DNA of 64,000 nucleotides, from NCBI GenBank assembly GCA_018340805.1, contig JACMZG010001870.1, positions 20,608,500 through 20,672,499 of the forward strand, written 5' to 3'. This DNA is from Microvelia longipes. Lineage: Eukaryota; Arthropoda; Insecta; Hemiptera; Veliidae. The notes below the pieces were generated by a model. The model was not told the DNA's origin. It was given only the letters and a program-made list of their open reading frames with translations, and made no database searches. Numbering within the stretch: position 1 is the stretch's first letter; each line of letters opens with the position of its first letter. Shown one piece after another: positions 11,497-25,664 of this stretch. The position numbers and the translations under genes were made by a program.

Positions 11497-11628
11497 AATA
11501 GTGTATGCCATCCGGCTGAGAATGTCTTTATGTCTTGGCAATTTTTCCCGACTCGCTTCGCTCGTCGGTAAATCTAATTGCCGTGACATAAAGACACACT
11601 TCTCAGCCTTATGGCATAAATAACTATT
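11497..11628. mobile_element. Fold-back element with CGCTTCGC core
   Basis: The arms are about 55 bp: left TAGTGTATGCCATCCGGCTGA and on through GTCTTTATGTC, right GACATAAAGAC through TCAGCCTTATGGCATAAA. They meet at a loop built around TCGCTTCGCTCG (about 11553). The core is the same GCGAAGC word found in F5S tails, in an otherwise unrelated element. Confidence 0.75.
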
Positions 11629-11675
11629 ATTTAACTATTAGAATGAATAAAAGTAATAAAATACTAATTTACAGG

Positions 11676-11765
11676 TGGGGATTGAGCGAGCGAGAGAGAG
11701 AGAAAGAGAGAGAGAGAGCGAGGGAGAAAGAGAAAGAGAGAGCAAGTATAAGGAAGAGAATAGAG
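11676..11765 (+). repeat. Purine (GA)-rich microsatellite
   Basis: About 90 bp of AG, AAAG and GAGC units, nearly all purine on the plus strand. Such tracts can form triplex DNA and are common in introns. Confidence 0.9.
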
Positions 11766-13123
11766 ACCCATAGCGAGAGAGGTTCACTTAATTAATTGTT
11801 GATCCATGCTATTACAATTTATTATATTAATTATATAATTAATTGTTGATCATGCTATTATGTAGGTCAACTACTTGTACTAAAATAATTAATAATTAGA
11901 TATAAGACCTACACCCTGTTTGATTATTTGTGAAGTTTAACACTGTGGCGTGAATGCAGCGTCATGAAAGTATATATTACGTAAGTAAATTAGCTTGGAA
12001 AAGAGGAAGATATCCTTTCAAAGGAGTATGAATTGTTGTTAAAAGTGGAATAGTTTTAACACAGAATTCATCAATAACTCAATATCAATAACCAGATCAT
12101 TAAATAATTCTTATTAAATGCATAATTTTGTTGAGGTATTTAAATGGTCAAAGGGAAGTGCAAACTAACAGCCAAGTCCAGTTAGACTAACACTACAAAA
12201 CCTCCAAAGAACTCAAGTTAATTTCCTTAAAACGTCCAAGAAAGTTTCTTTAAAGAAAATATATAGTTTGAAATTTCCATTATCATTATCTTCTAATGCA
12301 AGATAGTAAGAATTAAAAGTTTATGTAAAAAATCGATACGAAAGAAGCTTTTAATACAGAAAATATAGTGGGAAAGGACCTTCATAGTAAAGGCACCAAG
12401 TTCTCCCACTGGGAGATATTAAGTGGGGCTACCTTAACATCTGTAGAACACAGACACTCACTATTATCACGATTCAACAGAATGTTGTATAAACATTTTA
12501 CAAAGACACCTGCCTTATATGAATATTGTGAACTAAAATATCTCTTTTAAATCCTATTTTATGAAGAGCTTTTACGCACGAGGCAATAAAGGAAATTGTT
12601 ATGAGCACTGAATTATATCATAAGCGTATATTACTTGGTTAAAAAGGCCAACCACGTCAATATTTACATCATAATCTAGCCCAGGAAATAAAGTTCTATG
12701 TATATGGAAATCCATAAATCATGCATGGGTACATTCTGTTCTTCACGCAAGAGAACAGAAAAATATTCGTTTATTTGTATAAATAGAGTCAGTCATAGTG
12801 GCACTTTCTACTCGTGATTATAACATAATATTAAAAATTAAAGTACAAAAAAAAACTAAAATTGGAGGATCAAAACAGGATTTGAAGTGAATTAGAAATA
12901 GGTTTAAGGTAGACATTTTGAAGTATATTATCAGGAAAAAATTTAATTAAATAATTTAAAATGTATCTAGCGAATATTCATCGCCAGAATATTTTCGTTT
13001 TAGTATTTTTTGTTACATGACATTTTGTCAAGTATCCTACGCCTCAAAGGCCTGCTCCGCGAGCTTGTAAGGCTCGCTACGGCCCCGTTGGGGCCATATT
13101 AAGTTTTTTAATTGAATTAAGTA
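11766..13123. other. Non-coding interval
   Basis: TAATTAATTGTTGATC with ATGCTATTA is present twice (about 11789 and 11838), a 49-bp-spaced direct repeat. Near 13030-13110 lies a short GC-rich stretch (CGCTACGGCCCCGTTGGGGCC) that may belong to the F5S copy that follows. The 60-codon frame at 12368-12550 has no motif. Confidence 0.4.
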
Positions 13124-13515
13124 AAAAACTTGCTTCGCTCGTCCTCAGATAGTAAATACATTTGTTTCATTCAAAGCGGTCACCCATCTAGGTACTAACC
13201 ACGCTCGATGCTAATAAATTTTATGATCAACCAAAAATCATGGATATACTTGCCATATTAAAAACGAAACTTAGTGTACTTATTTATTACGTAAAGATTT
13301 ATAATTGAACTTTATTTCAAGTCAATTGAATTAATGCTGATAATGAGATGAAACTTAGCAAATATAATAGTATTATACATGGCTACATGCGAGCCAAATT
13401 TCAATTGCATTGCAACATAGTTCCGCGTTATATGATTTTTCAAAAATTTTCGCTGTCATAGCGTATATAGGAATAGTATCCTGTATACCTATGGTATAAA
13501 TAAGGAAAAGTAAAA
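13124..13515 (-). mobile_element. F5S repeat, minus copy with internal deletion
   Basis: Read on the minus strand: head hairpin near 13490-13505, then a deletion joining the head to the ATCATATAACGCGGAAC region, then CATCTCATTATCAGCATTAA, the 5S-like segment at 13167-13228, and the tail GAGGACGAGCGAAGCAAG. It ends abruptly at about 13124, before the terminal hairpin. Confidence 0.85.
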
Positions 13516-13670
13516 GTTGATTTATATCAACTACTTCGCTAACCTGAACATTGTATACTCATAGGGTCGGTCATAAATGTTAAAGGATTAAGGCAGGTAA
13601 AAAATATTTTTTTCACTAAATGCAGCTAATACAATCTAACTTCGAATTCATTTAAGATATTTTATATTTT

Positions 13671-13782
13671 CCTCATTTATACCATAGGTATAAAAGAAAA
13701 GTATAGTGTTTGCAAAAAATCCGAACCCGGGATGAAATCGGAATTATCCGTAGATAATTCCGGAATTATCCGTAGATAATAA
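13671..13782 (+). mobile_element. F5S head only
   Basis: CTCATTTATACCATAGGTATA, AGTGTTTGCAAAAAATCCGA and GGAATTATCCG are the first about 70 bp of the family. The word GGAATTATCCGTAGATAAT is then repeated in tandem. It lies 155 bp from the head of the preceding minus copy, facing away from it. Confidence 0.75.
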
Positions 13783-13859
13783 AAAAATGCAACAAAAACA
13801 TTTCTAGATGAATTTTGTTGAAAGAATACAAAGTAATAGGTATATTTATACATGATTAA

Positions 13860-15040
<1,181 letters not shown>

Positions 15041-17107
15041 TATATTAAACACTAAAATTCTTTAAATGATAAATCATTTGTTGATAAAAACTTGCATACA
15101 GTGTATAATTGGGTAGAGTTATTCAAATATTTGTTTAGATAAATATGAAACATAAAAAAACGAATGTCATCACTGTTCTTTCGCACGACGATGCAAACAG
15201 CTGTTTTATTCTTTTTTCTCATTCAATGATTTAGGTTATTTTTTTTTAAATTAATTAAATGAATGGAGAAAATTGTGTTGAAGATACGTTTATTTTAATA
15301 AAAAAGTAGTCCTACGTTCTTTTAATATTTGTTTAAATAAAACAGTTTAAAAAATTCTCTCTATTGTTTCTGTCTATCTCTATGTTTATAATTTATGGTG
15401 ATGTAAATATATAATATTAAAGTGTTCCTATTTTTTTTCTTCCACTTGGAGGAAAATTACCACCCCTCGAACAAAATAAATCCCCCGGCAAGCCTCGGGA
15501 TTTAATTAAATAACATGGTTCCCTCGGCCACGGGCCTCAGGAATCAACTTGAATGCTCTGGGAGCAAAGATTCATTTTTTCCCCTTGGCAAGTTAATAAC
15601 TAAATCTTTTCCATTGATCAATTCACAAAGACACAGAAGTGGTTATGAAGTGAAAATCCATTAACAAATCTATCAGTGGCAAGAACTCAGAATGAATCTG
15701 AGGAATTATTGAGTTAAAAAAATAGAAATGGGTGAGAGGTTGGTACGTATTATCCATAGTTGGTACCCAGAAATGGCTTTGATGGTATATTAATCAAATT
15801 GATGATACCGAAATAAGGTAAAGGTTATAATTGTACCTCAAGATTAAGAAATGGACATTAATTAGACATATACAAATAAGTTAATAGGAATATCAAAGAA
15901 TATTTTATAAAAATAATACCAATTTGAGACACAACATTTTTTTCTTTTAAACCTTAGGTGTGCGAGTGTATTTGCATATTATAAATGCAGTATGGTGTTA
16001 CTATATCTGTGACAAATTCGCACGATTCTATTAGCCAAGATAGTGTAAAATATCTATTTGTGGTACCTATGCTAGGTACGTAAAGTAAATAAGAGAATGT
16101 TCTCGGTGTATTTTACCAGTTTCAAAAGGAAACTGAAAGATACTATTCTGATCACGTCTACACAACACATGACCACACGTTCACTTGGTTCTAACAGCAA
16201 CGGCTAGTAAAAAATATAACGCTTTAGTGAAGAAGAAAATGGATAAGTTAGCAAGACCAGTCTCTAGACAACTAATAGGAGTCTCGTTTTTCAAACAATC
16301 TTCCACACAGCATAAAACAATCAACAAACCAACATAACACAGGCAACACTTGAATACATTTTCCTGTCAGTAAAATATATATTAAATAAAAATACTTCTA
16401 TCAACAAAATATTTCCCAGAGTTTTTTATCCAAACACTATTAAAGTATTCTAAAACATTTGAAAATAAGACCTACAGGAAATTTATATTTTACTTAGAGT
16501 TCCAAAAAAACATGACAAAGGCCCCAAAAATTTATACAAAATGTTATCCAAATGGTCGACTGAATAAACCATTTTATCTTGCAAAATGAAGGTGTCCATG
16601 ACTTATACTCTTATTGACTCAATATATCAATATTTATAAACAGGCAGATAAAAAAATGTCGTTTTCAAGTAAAAGTGTTAAAAAATGTTTGACAGCCACA
16701 TAAACAATACCTTTATTCACAGTCATAGGGTCATTTGAGCTGGATAAATTGAAAAAACCTTGCATTGCTCAATAAATGGATTACTTACTTACTTTTAATA
16801 CCTCTATAGAAACTATAGAAATATAAAAGTAAAGGTTCGCAACTTTACAATCGTTTTTAGACTCTTTTTGGAAAATCTCAAAATGATTTAGTTTTAAAAT
16901 TTGCTACTAACCAAACTGTAAAAAAATGGCAGGACTGCCAAATAATTTTTACGTACAAAAAGTTGTCAAGTTCTGGAATGGTCTGGTTATATCATGATTT
17001 CATTAGTTTACACTTTCGTATAAAATAACTTTTTTTTGATATTTTATATTGAGTAATACGACAACAATTATTAAAGAACTAAGGTGAGCGTTAATGGAGT
17101 TCATCTT
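15041..17107. other. Non-coding interval
   Basis: AT-rich with no long open frame. At about 15455-15580 is a small GC-richer island (CCCCCGGCAAGCCTCGGGA, CCTCGGCCACGGGCCTCAGG) without a recognised family. Otherwise nothing. Confidence 0.45.
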
Positions 17108-17317
17108 AATAAAAGAGAAAGAAGTCACTCCACAAAAACATATTCTTTATAGCAAAGCGCTTTCATCCTAACAAGAGGTCTTCATCAGTGCTAGCCTAAC
17201 AAACAAAATAATTTATTTTGTTTGTTAGGCTAGCACTGATGATGACCTCTTGTTAGGGTAAAAGCGCTTTGCTATAAAGAATATATTTTTGTGGAGTGAC
17301 TTCTTTCTCTTTTATTA
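17108..17317. mobile_element. Near-perfect 210-bp palindrome (fold-back element)
   Basis: Each arm is about 103 bp with very few mismatches. It begins AATAAAAGAGAAAGAAGTCA and ends with its complement, and the centre is TTTGTTTGTTAGG against its complement with almost no spacer. Both arms carry ACTGATGAAGACCTCTTGTT (or a one-base variant) followed by AGG and AAAGCGC. The low divergence suggests recent origin or conversion between arms. No coding potential. Confidence 0.85.
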
Positions 17318-19594
<2,277 letters not shown>

Positions 19595-19664
19595 AAATCG
19601 GGAATGTGTTACCTCGAAACTTTTTCTCGTTATATCGGATTTCGAGCAACGCTCATTTTCTCGT
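19595..19664 (-). mobile_element. F5S tail fragment, minus strand
   Basis: AATCGGGAATGTGTTACCTCGAAACTTTTTCTCGTTATATCGGATTTC is the minus form of the family's last about 55 bp, with the terminal hairpin decayed; the GAGCGTAGCGAA-like word follows. No 5S part remains. Confidence 0.7.
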
Positions 19665-20217
19665 AAGAATCTTGGTAGCCCTATCCTGGAGTACTATTTT
19701 ATAGAGAAACCTCGGAAAATAAGCAGTCTATCTCAAGTCCAGGAGATATTATAATAAATTTTGTTTTACTATTCATTCATTTGTTTGTATTCAAACTGTC
19801 CTTTGTCTTTAATCATTGCCTTTTATCCTTTTATTATTGACTATTATTAATTATCCTACATTAATATTTATAATAATGATTCGTCCCGTAATCCCAGTAC
19901 CCTAATTACTTTGTGGTTGTAGCCCTCATGCACCACAATTTATTTAAAGAACTATAATAATTATTTTATTTTATTCTTTATTTATTTTTTTTGTCATTGG
20001 TCTACTAGGACCACACAGCCATGAACAATATGTAATAGTACTTACTTATTTAAAATAAATAACAACCGGTATAATTATAATGCTTATGGTAACCAGTAGG
20101 ATGTAAACCTTATTGGAAAATACTCGATCAGAAAGATTTCCATCCTTACCATTTGTCATTGTTACACATATGCAATATGTGTAAGTTGTATTCTCGTCTT
20201 AGTTATTTATATATTAA
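19665..20217. other. Non-coding interval
   Basis: AT-rich with no open frame of note. A small palindrome (ACACATATGCAATATGTGT) lies near 20164-20182. Confidence 0.45.
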
Positions 20218-20300
20218 GGGAGGAAACAGAGTCATTACGCCCCGGTTTTTTGTTGGGTCCTGAGGCGTAAGCCGAAGACCAACCGTAAGCCAACCATTAT
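20218..20300 (+). repeat. R2 repeat, plus copy
   Basis: GGGAGGAAACAGAGTCATTA, CGCCCCGGTTTTTTGTTGGG and TCCTGAGG match the minus strand of 30345-30435 over about 70 bp. Function and family unknown. Confidence 0.65.
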
Positions 20301-20404
20301 TAAAACATTAACAAATATTATACAAATGCATGCATGCGTTGATAAAAACATTAATTAATGCCCTGGTTTATAGTAAAACGATAATAAATAACAATGTTTC
20401 CCGA

Positions 20405-20480
20405 ACTGGATTCGAACAACGAATCTTTAGATTTCCAAGCAAATGTCTAATCGATTGCGCCTAAAACTTGATTTTACTTT
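20405..20480 (-). mobile_element. SINE-C, tRNA-derived head, minus strand
   Basis: On the minus strand AGGCGCAATCGATTAGACA occupies the A-box position and GTTGTTCGAATCCAGTT the B-box position, about 35 bp apart. It is collinear with the copy at 9215-9305. The sequence beyond it (about 20480-20590) probably belongs to the body. Confidence 0.6.
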
Positions 20481-21063
20481 CCGTCCTGACTTTTGTTCCC
20501 TCCCTTATTTTCACAAACAGGCCGTAATACTGCCTCTTTTTCCTCCCTAAAAATAAGGGCGGAAAGTTAATATTTTCTCCCTTCAACAGGAAAAATAATT
20601 TTCATAGAGAATAAATTTTATTATTTTCATTTGATACAAGCTGTTACATTCATTAAATACCAATATAAGTCAAAACATCCATTTCGAAAGGAATTCACAT
20701 GCCATACGTGTCTTTAGCACTTAGATGTTTTAAAAGATAAAAAAATTGGCAGTTCGCCCAAGATCTTAAGTTTTCAATTTAAGTTTTTACCAACAATGTC
20801 TCTTTAAACGGTTATATTCTTAATCGTTGCCACTTTATTATTTGTTGCGTCATATAAAACTTTTCATCATTTTAATAATATCATTAAACAATTAATTTAT
20901 TTAAAACGGATACACATCAACTTTTTTCAAGAGGCATTTCAATTGTGACAGTTAATGCAAAAAATACATTATATTATTATAAGCATAAAATACATTGTAA
21001 TCATTAAAAATAAATTACAATTATATTATAGTAGCTAAAAATTCCAAAAATTAGTTTCACGTT
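20481..21063. other. Non-coding interval
   Basis: Nothing recognised after the possible SINE-C body; AT-rich. Confidence 0.4.
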
Positions 21064-21215
21064 TGGGGTGTCACAAGACTTTTTCTCACCTTATCTGATT
21101 CCCTAAGGTCTTTCTAACCAATTCGGATTCTCTCTTTGTTTGTTATCAGACAGAAAAACATTATCCCAGCGGTCACCTATATAGTTACGAACCACGCAGA
21201 TAGTATAAGATCAGT
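21064..21215 (-). mobile_element. F5S tail plus 5S part, decayed, minus strand
   Basis: GGGGTGTCACAAGACTTTTT, CTCACCTTATCTGATTC and CAGCGGTCACCTATATAGTT followed by ACGAACCACGC are the minus-strand tail and C-box/A-box half of the 5S-like segment (21167-21213). More diverged than most copies. It ends about 530 bp before the calcium channel exon. Confidence 0.75.
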
Positions 21216-21730
21216 GGACACGAAAAGAAGGAGCTAAATTTTGGTACAATATGTTTATTAGCTTATAATGAGAAAGTAACAATAGTATTACGAGTTGTCT
21301 TAGTGAGTAAGGTGGGGGCTGGTGATATTTTTTGCATGGAGAAGGTATAATAGTCTCATTCGCTGTATTATTAAATTTCCTTGCTAAAACCTCAAAGATG
21401 TTTCCACAATACTATTACTCACAAATTCAGAGTATTTTAATAATCTCTTAATTATCCATTAAGTTATTTACTTATTGAGACCAACAAATTGTCTTCAGCA
21501 GCTGTGCTCCTAAGAGTAAACTGATAAAAGGAGAGCACATAATTTCAGCGCTTAATTTAATCAAATAATCATTTCTGAAACTGAAAAATATCAGACCGTT
21601 TTTTCTCGCAATCGGTTGAATTCGAAAGAGAAATCCCTATTGCATTAACCATCTTATTCTACACGAGCACGGTAGAGACACTTGCATGATACATCATTGT
21701 CTAATTGCTGAAGCTCTAATTACGTTGATG

Positions 21731-21741
21731 TGATGTTTCAG
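21731..21741 (+). promoter_or_regulatory. Probable 3' splice site before the Cav3 exon
   Basis: TGATGTTTCAG ends with AG at 21740-21741, preceded by a short pyrimidine run. It would open an exon with about 30 bp of 5' UTR before the ATG. Other AGs downstream (for example 21752 or 21759) cannot be excluded. Confidence 0.5.
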
Positions 21742-21771
21742 GAGGGTGGTAGGATGCAGGAGCGGTGAGTG

Positions 21772-21962
21772 ATGTATTCCCGGGAGGTGAGCTCTGACGA
21801 GAGCTCGCTAGAAGATGAGGAAGAAGATGAAGCGGCGGAAGGTGTCTCGCAGGCCCCCGGCCCAGGGGGCCTTCCTTACCCTGGATTTGCTGCTATATCT
21901 CTTAAATACCTCGATCAGACATCTCGGCCCAGGAGTTGGTGTCTTTACATGATTACTAATCC
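21772..21962 (+). CDS. N-terminal coding exon of a T-type (Cav3) voltage-gated calcium channel alpha-1 subunit
   Basis: Sixty-three codons plus two bases. From the ATG at 21772 the product opens with an acidic, serine-rich stretch (residues 5-22, with LEDEEEDEAAE), then GLPYPGFAAISLKYLDQT (33-50) and SRPRSWCLYMITNP (51-64). LPYP, a YL.Q motif and RPRxWCL.xxxNP are the block that precedes segment S1 of domain I in Cav3 alpha-1 proteins of insects and vertebrates. The full protein is a plasma-membrane, low-voltage-activated calcium channel. A good acceptor (GATGTTTCAG) puts the exon start at 21742. An in-frame TGA at 21766 makes 21772 the likely start codon, with 5' UTR before it, unless a later acceptor is used. 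The exon ends in codon 64 at a U12-type donor. G+C content is far above the surroundings. Partial: the rest of the gene is not seen. Confidence 0.85.
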
Positions 21963-21973
21963 ATATCCTTTTC
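21963..21973 (+). promoter_or_regulatory. U12-type (AT-AC) 5' splice site
   Basis: ATATCCTTTTC directly follows the last conserved residue (Asn-Pro) of the Cav3 homology and matches the minor-spliceosome donor consensus (RTATCCTT). No GT lies at this point, and translation past it loses all similarity to the family, so a standard donor does not fit. Voltage-gated sodium and calcium channel genes are classic hosts of U12 introns. The matching branch site and AC acceptor were not found in the window. Confidence 0.8.
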
Positions 21974-22770
21974 ACTCAACGTCATTAAAATCATTTTGTT
22001 ATTTGTTTGTCTATTTTTATAGGTAATTCTAAATATAAACTAGCCATCAATTAAGGTATGTAACATACTATATAATCTAACTCAAACTAAACTTGTTCCT
22101 CCATTTTTATATTTAAACTATTTCTTTTGTTTGTAACTTCCAGTAATAGTTAAAAAAATAGAAAAAGAAAGACTTGTGTGAAGGATAAAAATTTACTAAA
22201 AATATAAAGAAATAAGAAATAAAAGAAATAGAAATAATTATTAATAAGAGCACTTGAAAACAGAAATCAGTTTAAAATATAAAAATATACTTCCCTTATT
22301 TCTTTTGTAACATTTTTTCAAAACATCTTTATTTTTACAAGAAATAATCTGTAAAAGATTCGAAGTATATTATAAAACCTTTGTAGCGATAGATACGTCA
22401 CGAATAGTAATTGTAATCTAAGAAATTATGGGAATTGAAAATCAATATTGTGTGTTTACAGGGATACTTTCTTATACGTTTTCTTTGACAACAACTTAAA
22501 CAAATCATTAGAATCCTGTTACTATTAAGGTAAAAGGCTTCCAGATAAAACTAAAACTGATAGAAATTTTGAATAAATCCAAAGTTAGTTTTTTATTTTT
22601 ATAGTGATCTGATCTGTTTTGGAGCCGACTATTCTCAAATGATGAATAGAGATCATAAAACAGTTGAAATGATAATACTGTTATATTTTCACTATCCTTG
22701 TCTCATAAGCTCAATTAACCACCCCATCACATAGTCTATAAACATATGTTTACCTCTGACGATATATCCA
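21974..22770 (+). other. Start of the long Cav3 intron, no feature
   Basis: AT-rich sequence with stops in all frames and no repeat recognised. Confidence 0.5.
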
Positions 22771-22771
22771 T

Positions 22772-22846
<75 letters not shown>
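22771..22846. repeat. (CATA)n-(CA)n-(TA)n compound microsatellite
   Basis: CATA units, then about 15 CA units, then TA units. The right end runs into a SINE-B 5' part. Confidence 0.95.
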
Positions 22847-22849
<3 letters not shown>

Positions 22850-22859
22850 ATATTTGCCG

Positions 22860-23099
22860 TAAAAAAGTCTTTGTTTATGTATTTTAGGTCGCTGTATCAA
22901 ATAAAACCAAAATTTATGACTACTCAATACAACCAAAAGGTCGAAAAAATGGTGGTAATCCTAAATATGATATATATTTAATTTCGAGTAGGGTGTCGTT
23001 TTCGAAAACTTTTGGGGCTCCAAGTTGATTGAAATCATATTAGTCCGTAGTCAATACGATCAAGCTCTTGGGCGTACTCCAAGTATTCAAGGCCAGGCT
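22860..23099 (+). mobile_element. SINE-B 5' part, joined to MITE-M
   Basis: Shares AAAAGGTCGAAAAAATGGTGG, TTCGAGTAGGGTGTCGTTTT and GTCCGTAGTCAATACGATCAA with the copies at 39475, 37624 (-) and 40985. The A-box-like TAGTCAATACG is present, but the B box is missing because the sequence passes into MITE-M at about 23100. Confidence 0.65.
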
Positions 23100-23475
23100 T
23101 AACAATCCATTTCTTATTTAGGTTTCCGTTTTATACTTGAGCAGTAGCATTAGAACTCATTACTCAGTTGCTTATGATTTTTCGCAGGAAATGGGCTAAA
23201 ACCTTTCAAAGATAAACTTTAACTGAGGTTTATATGACTATAAATATTGGTATGACATTTCAAGTTTGGAATGATTAGCATACTTACATAACCAATGGGA
23301 TAAATACGCACATTTCCTATCAAATAACTAGAAAAAAATGAGTGACAAGTAGTACAGCCACTGAACGAGTTATTAAGTATAAACCAGTAATCTAAGCAAG
23401 AAATGGATTTTAAGCAGTGAAGCAAGGATTTCAATAAAAATTCGCCAAGCAAGCGGTCCTCCGCCCCAGAATTTT
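23100..23475. mobile_element. MITE-M copy, degenerate
   Basis: AACAATCCATTTCTTATTTAGG at the left and TCTAAGCAAGAAATGGATTT at the right are the family's inner inverted repeats. The right end GAATT...GCAAGCGGTCCTCCGCCCCAGAATT matches the outer terminus (GACCACCGCGCC). The left outer terminus is missing where it joins SINE-B. Confidence 0.65.
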
Positions 23476-24334
23476 TTTAACTTCAATGAAAAAAAGAATC
23501 ATTAGTGAACACGATTTTTTTCGCGGTTTCAATTATTTTTATTGCGTACAAAATTATATATTTCCGCAGAAATAATAAAATATAAGTGGAAACTGATTAA
23601 ACTCTTATAAAGGCTTTATAAAGATACTAAGAGGATATGAAAACCCTATAAGTTTTAACTATATCCTTGTTTTGACTGCTTCCCATATTAAACGACTAGA
23701 CTGGAGCCGTTTTCCTTATTTTTAAAATATTTCCTAAGTTGATCGAACTGTATGTTATGTTAAGTCTTACTGATATCCTTTGAAAACAACAATGTTTTTT
23801 CAAAATAAATTTTCGTAGTAATTGCGGCCCGTATTCACAGACGTTTTCCACACTTATTCCTACAGGGTCTTTTATGCCTTTTGAAAACAAGTTCAAACTT
23901 CGAAGACTTTATACGATACATCAATGGGACCTTAAAGTCACAAATGAAGAGGTTAGCTTTAGATAGGGAAAATCTTTTTGAATACATGGCTAGATATTTT
24001 TAGGAACCAAACAGTATTCTAATTATGAATTTAATGGTCATATATGTTCCCGTAACCACAAATGATACTATTTTAATTGAACCAGCAAAACAGAAAATAG
24101 CACTAGAAATGCAAAATAAGCTAAGAATTATTTTAATAAGTATATAAATATAATTTGCTAGTGGAAGTAATAGTGGATGGAATCTACATTATATTTAAAC
24201 GCAATATTACTCGTGTTTTCAACAAGGCCCCTCAGTCTAAATAAGAGTCTATATAAGTCATTCTTAATCATCTTTATCAGTGTTCTTTTGTTCTTCAAAT
24301 AAATAGTAGATTCTATAGGCTACTAGGCTGAAAA
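23476..24334. other. Non-coding interval
   Basis: Nothing recognised. A CGTATTCACAGACG word near 23829 is suggestive of a repeat but unsupported. Confidence 0.45.
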
Positions 24335-24405
24335 ATGAGATTTTACAGCTGCAGAAATTTGTTCATTGACGCGAGCAAAGCGAGTCAATAATTAATTTAC
24401 AAAGA
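24335..24405. repeat. Small repeat with GCGAGCAAAGCGAGTC core
   Basis: GATTTTACAGCTGCAGAAATTT and a core GACGCGAGCAAAGCGAGTCA are arranged as in the element at 48993-49070 (GAATTTTATTGCTGCGGAAATT, then GACGAGCAACAGCGAGC). The two probably form a small family. Confidence 0.45.
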
Positions 24406-24805
24406 AAATAAATACCTAACAGCCATGCGCCATACACTTTTTTTTAGGGGGGCGCAGTCAATAAAGTATAATAAAAAAATATATATTTTATTTTGCTATA
24501 AAGAACAATTTTACAGCCGGCAGATATAAAGTAAATGTTTCATCGCCTTAGCAATAACATCATTCTTTAATGACATTATTGAGGCTATCTGACATTACTA
24601 ACATTACAGCCGCCTTCAAAAAAAAATATTATTAATTCCATTTTAACCCGAAATCAACTAAATGAATTAATATATACCTCTAACTAACAAAAACTTCTAT
24701 GGATAAAGCATTATTTTTTGACGCATGGGAACGAAGTTTTGCAAGTCGAATACAGAGTATAATTCAAGAAATATAATCACCGCTGGTGAAAACTATTGTT
24801 AAGTT
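24406..24805. other. Non-coding interval
   Basis: Nothing recognised. Confidence 0.4.
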
Positions 24806-25052
24806 GTATGGCCACCTCCGTGGCCGAGGTCGTTAAAGCGTTAGTCTACACACTGACCTTTGACACCACGGACGTCTGAGGTTCGCATCCCAGGTTACGC
24901 TCTCAGTTTATATAAGATTATTGTTTAAATAAGTTATCGGCAACTTTAGATTACACTTTGAGAGTAACGGTTGCAAATACCACCTAAGTTCGTTCCCGCA
25001 GGGTTTATCCCTGATGAGCCACAAGTATCTAAACCACATTATTATTATATTG
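24806..25052 (+). mobile_element. SINE-A, tRNA-derived, full-length copy
   Basis: Opens with a tRNA-like head: GTGGCCGAGGTCGTTAAAGC (A box TGGCCGAGGTC) and GAGGTTCGCATCCCAGG (B box). The wording suggests a class II (Ser/Leu-type) tRNA origin. A body follows with AACTTTAGATTACACTTTGAG, TAACGGTTGCAAATACCACC and CCCTGATGAGCC, then an (ATT)n tail at 25038-25050. It is collinear with 58369-58625. No aminoacyl stem can be closed, so it is not a tRNA gene. Confidence 0.85.
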
Positions 25053-25660
25053 TATACCGTAACACAAAACGTCAACACCTAATAACAAACATCGGTAATT
25101 AACGAAAATTAACAAATCTAATATACATTCATGTAATTACAAATGATTAGGCCTTTAATCTGCATAATGAAACATAAATACAAGGGAAATAATGGTTATA
25201 CAAAGGGAGGCAACAATTAAACAATGCAAAATTGTTGGAATGCAAATATGGTTTATTTATTAAAACTTGACCGTGTTTAAACGTAACATCAAAATATTTG
25301 AACTGTGTCTGACGAGGAATCAATAATGAATGATCAATCTCGATCATATGGAATAACCTTAACAATCTACATACTAATAATTATGGCAAAATCCGTATAA
25401 ATGCAACACATTATTAATCAAGTTGGAGTTACTTGTTCAGTTGTATACCAGAGCACTAAACGTCGAAGTAAGCTCCTCCGTTATAGGTTTTACTCCTATC
25501 CTCCCTCCTCCTACCTCTAAATACAACCCACAATACAATTAAACAAATCTTAACTAATTTCAAAATGCGTTTTAGTTTTTAGTCTAAAACTAGCATTAGT
25601 TTTTAAAACTTTTGAAGGTTTTTTCAAGAACAAAAAAAATGTTTGTAAGAACTCCTCACC
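25053..25660. other. Non-coding interval
   Basis: Nothing recognised. A CCTTAAC word at about 25354 followed 7 bases later by AC looks like a U12 branch-acceptor pair, but the next bases do not encode the expected calcium channel segment. Confidence 0.4.
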
Positions 25661-25664
25661 TTTT

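Noticed and set aside
21963..22021. GT donor at 22021-22022 extending the Cav3 exon
   Set aside because: Although AG-GTAATT is a fair donor, the extra 19 codons bear no similarity to the strongly conserved start of segment S1.
24806..24900. Functional tRNA gene
   Set aside because: Good A and B boxes, but no acceptor stem and a collinear body and tail shared with 58369-58625, so it is a SINE.
25350..25372. U12 branch site and AC acceptor for the second Cav3 exon
   Set aside because: The following bases do not encode the conserved WFERVS-like segment and contain no suitable open frame.
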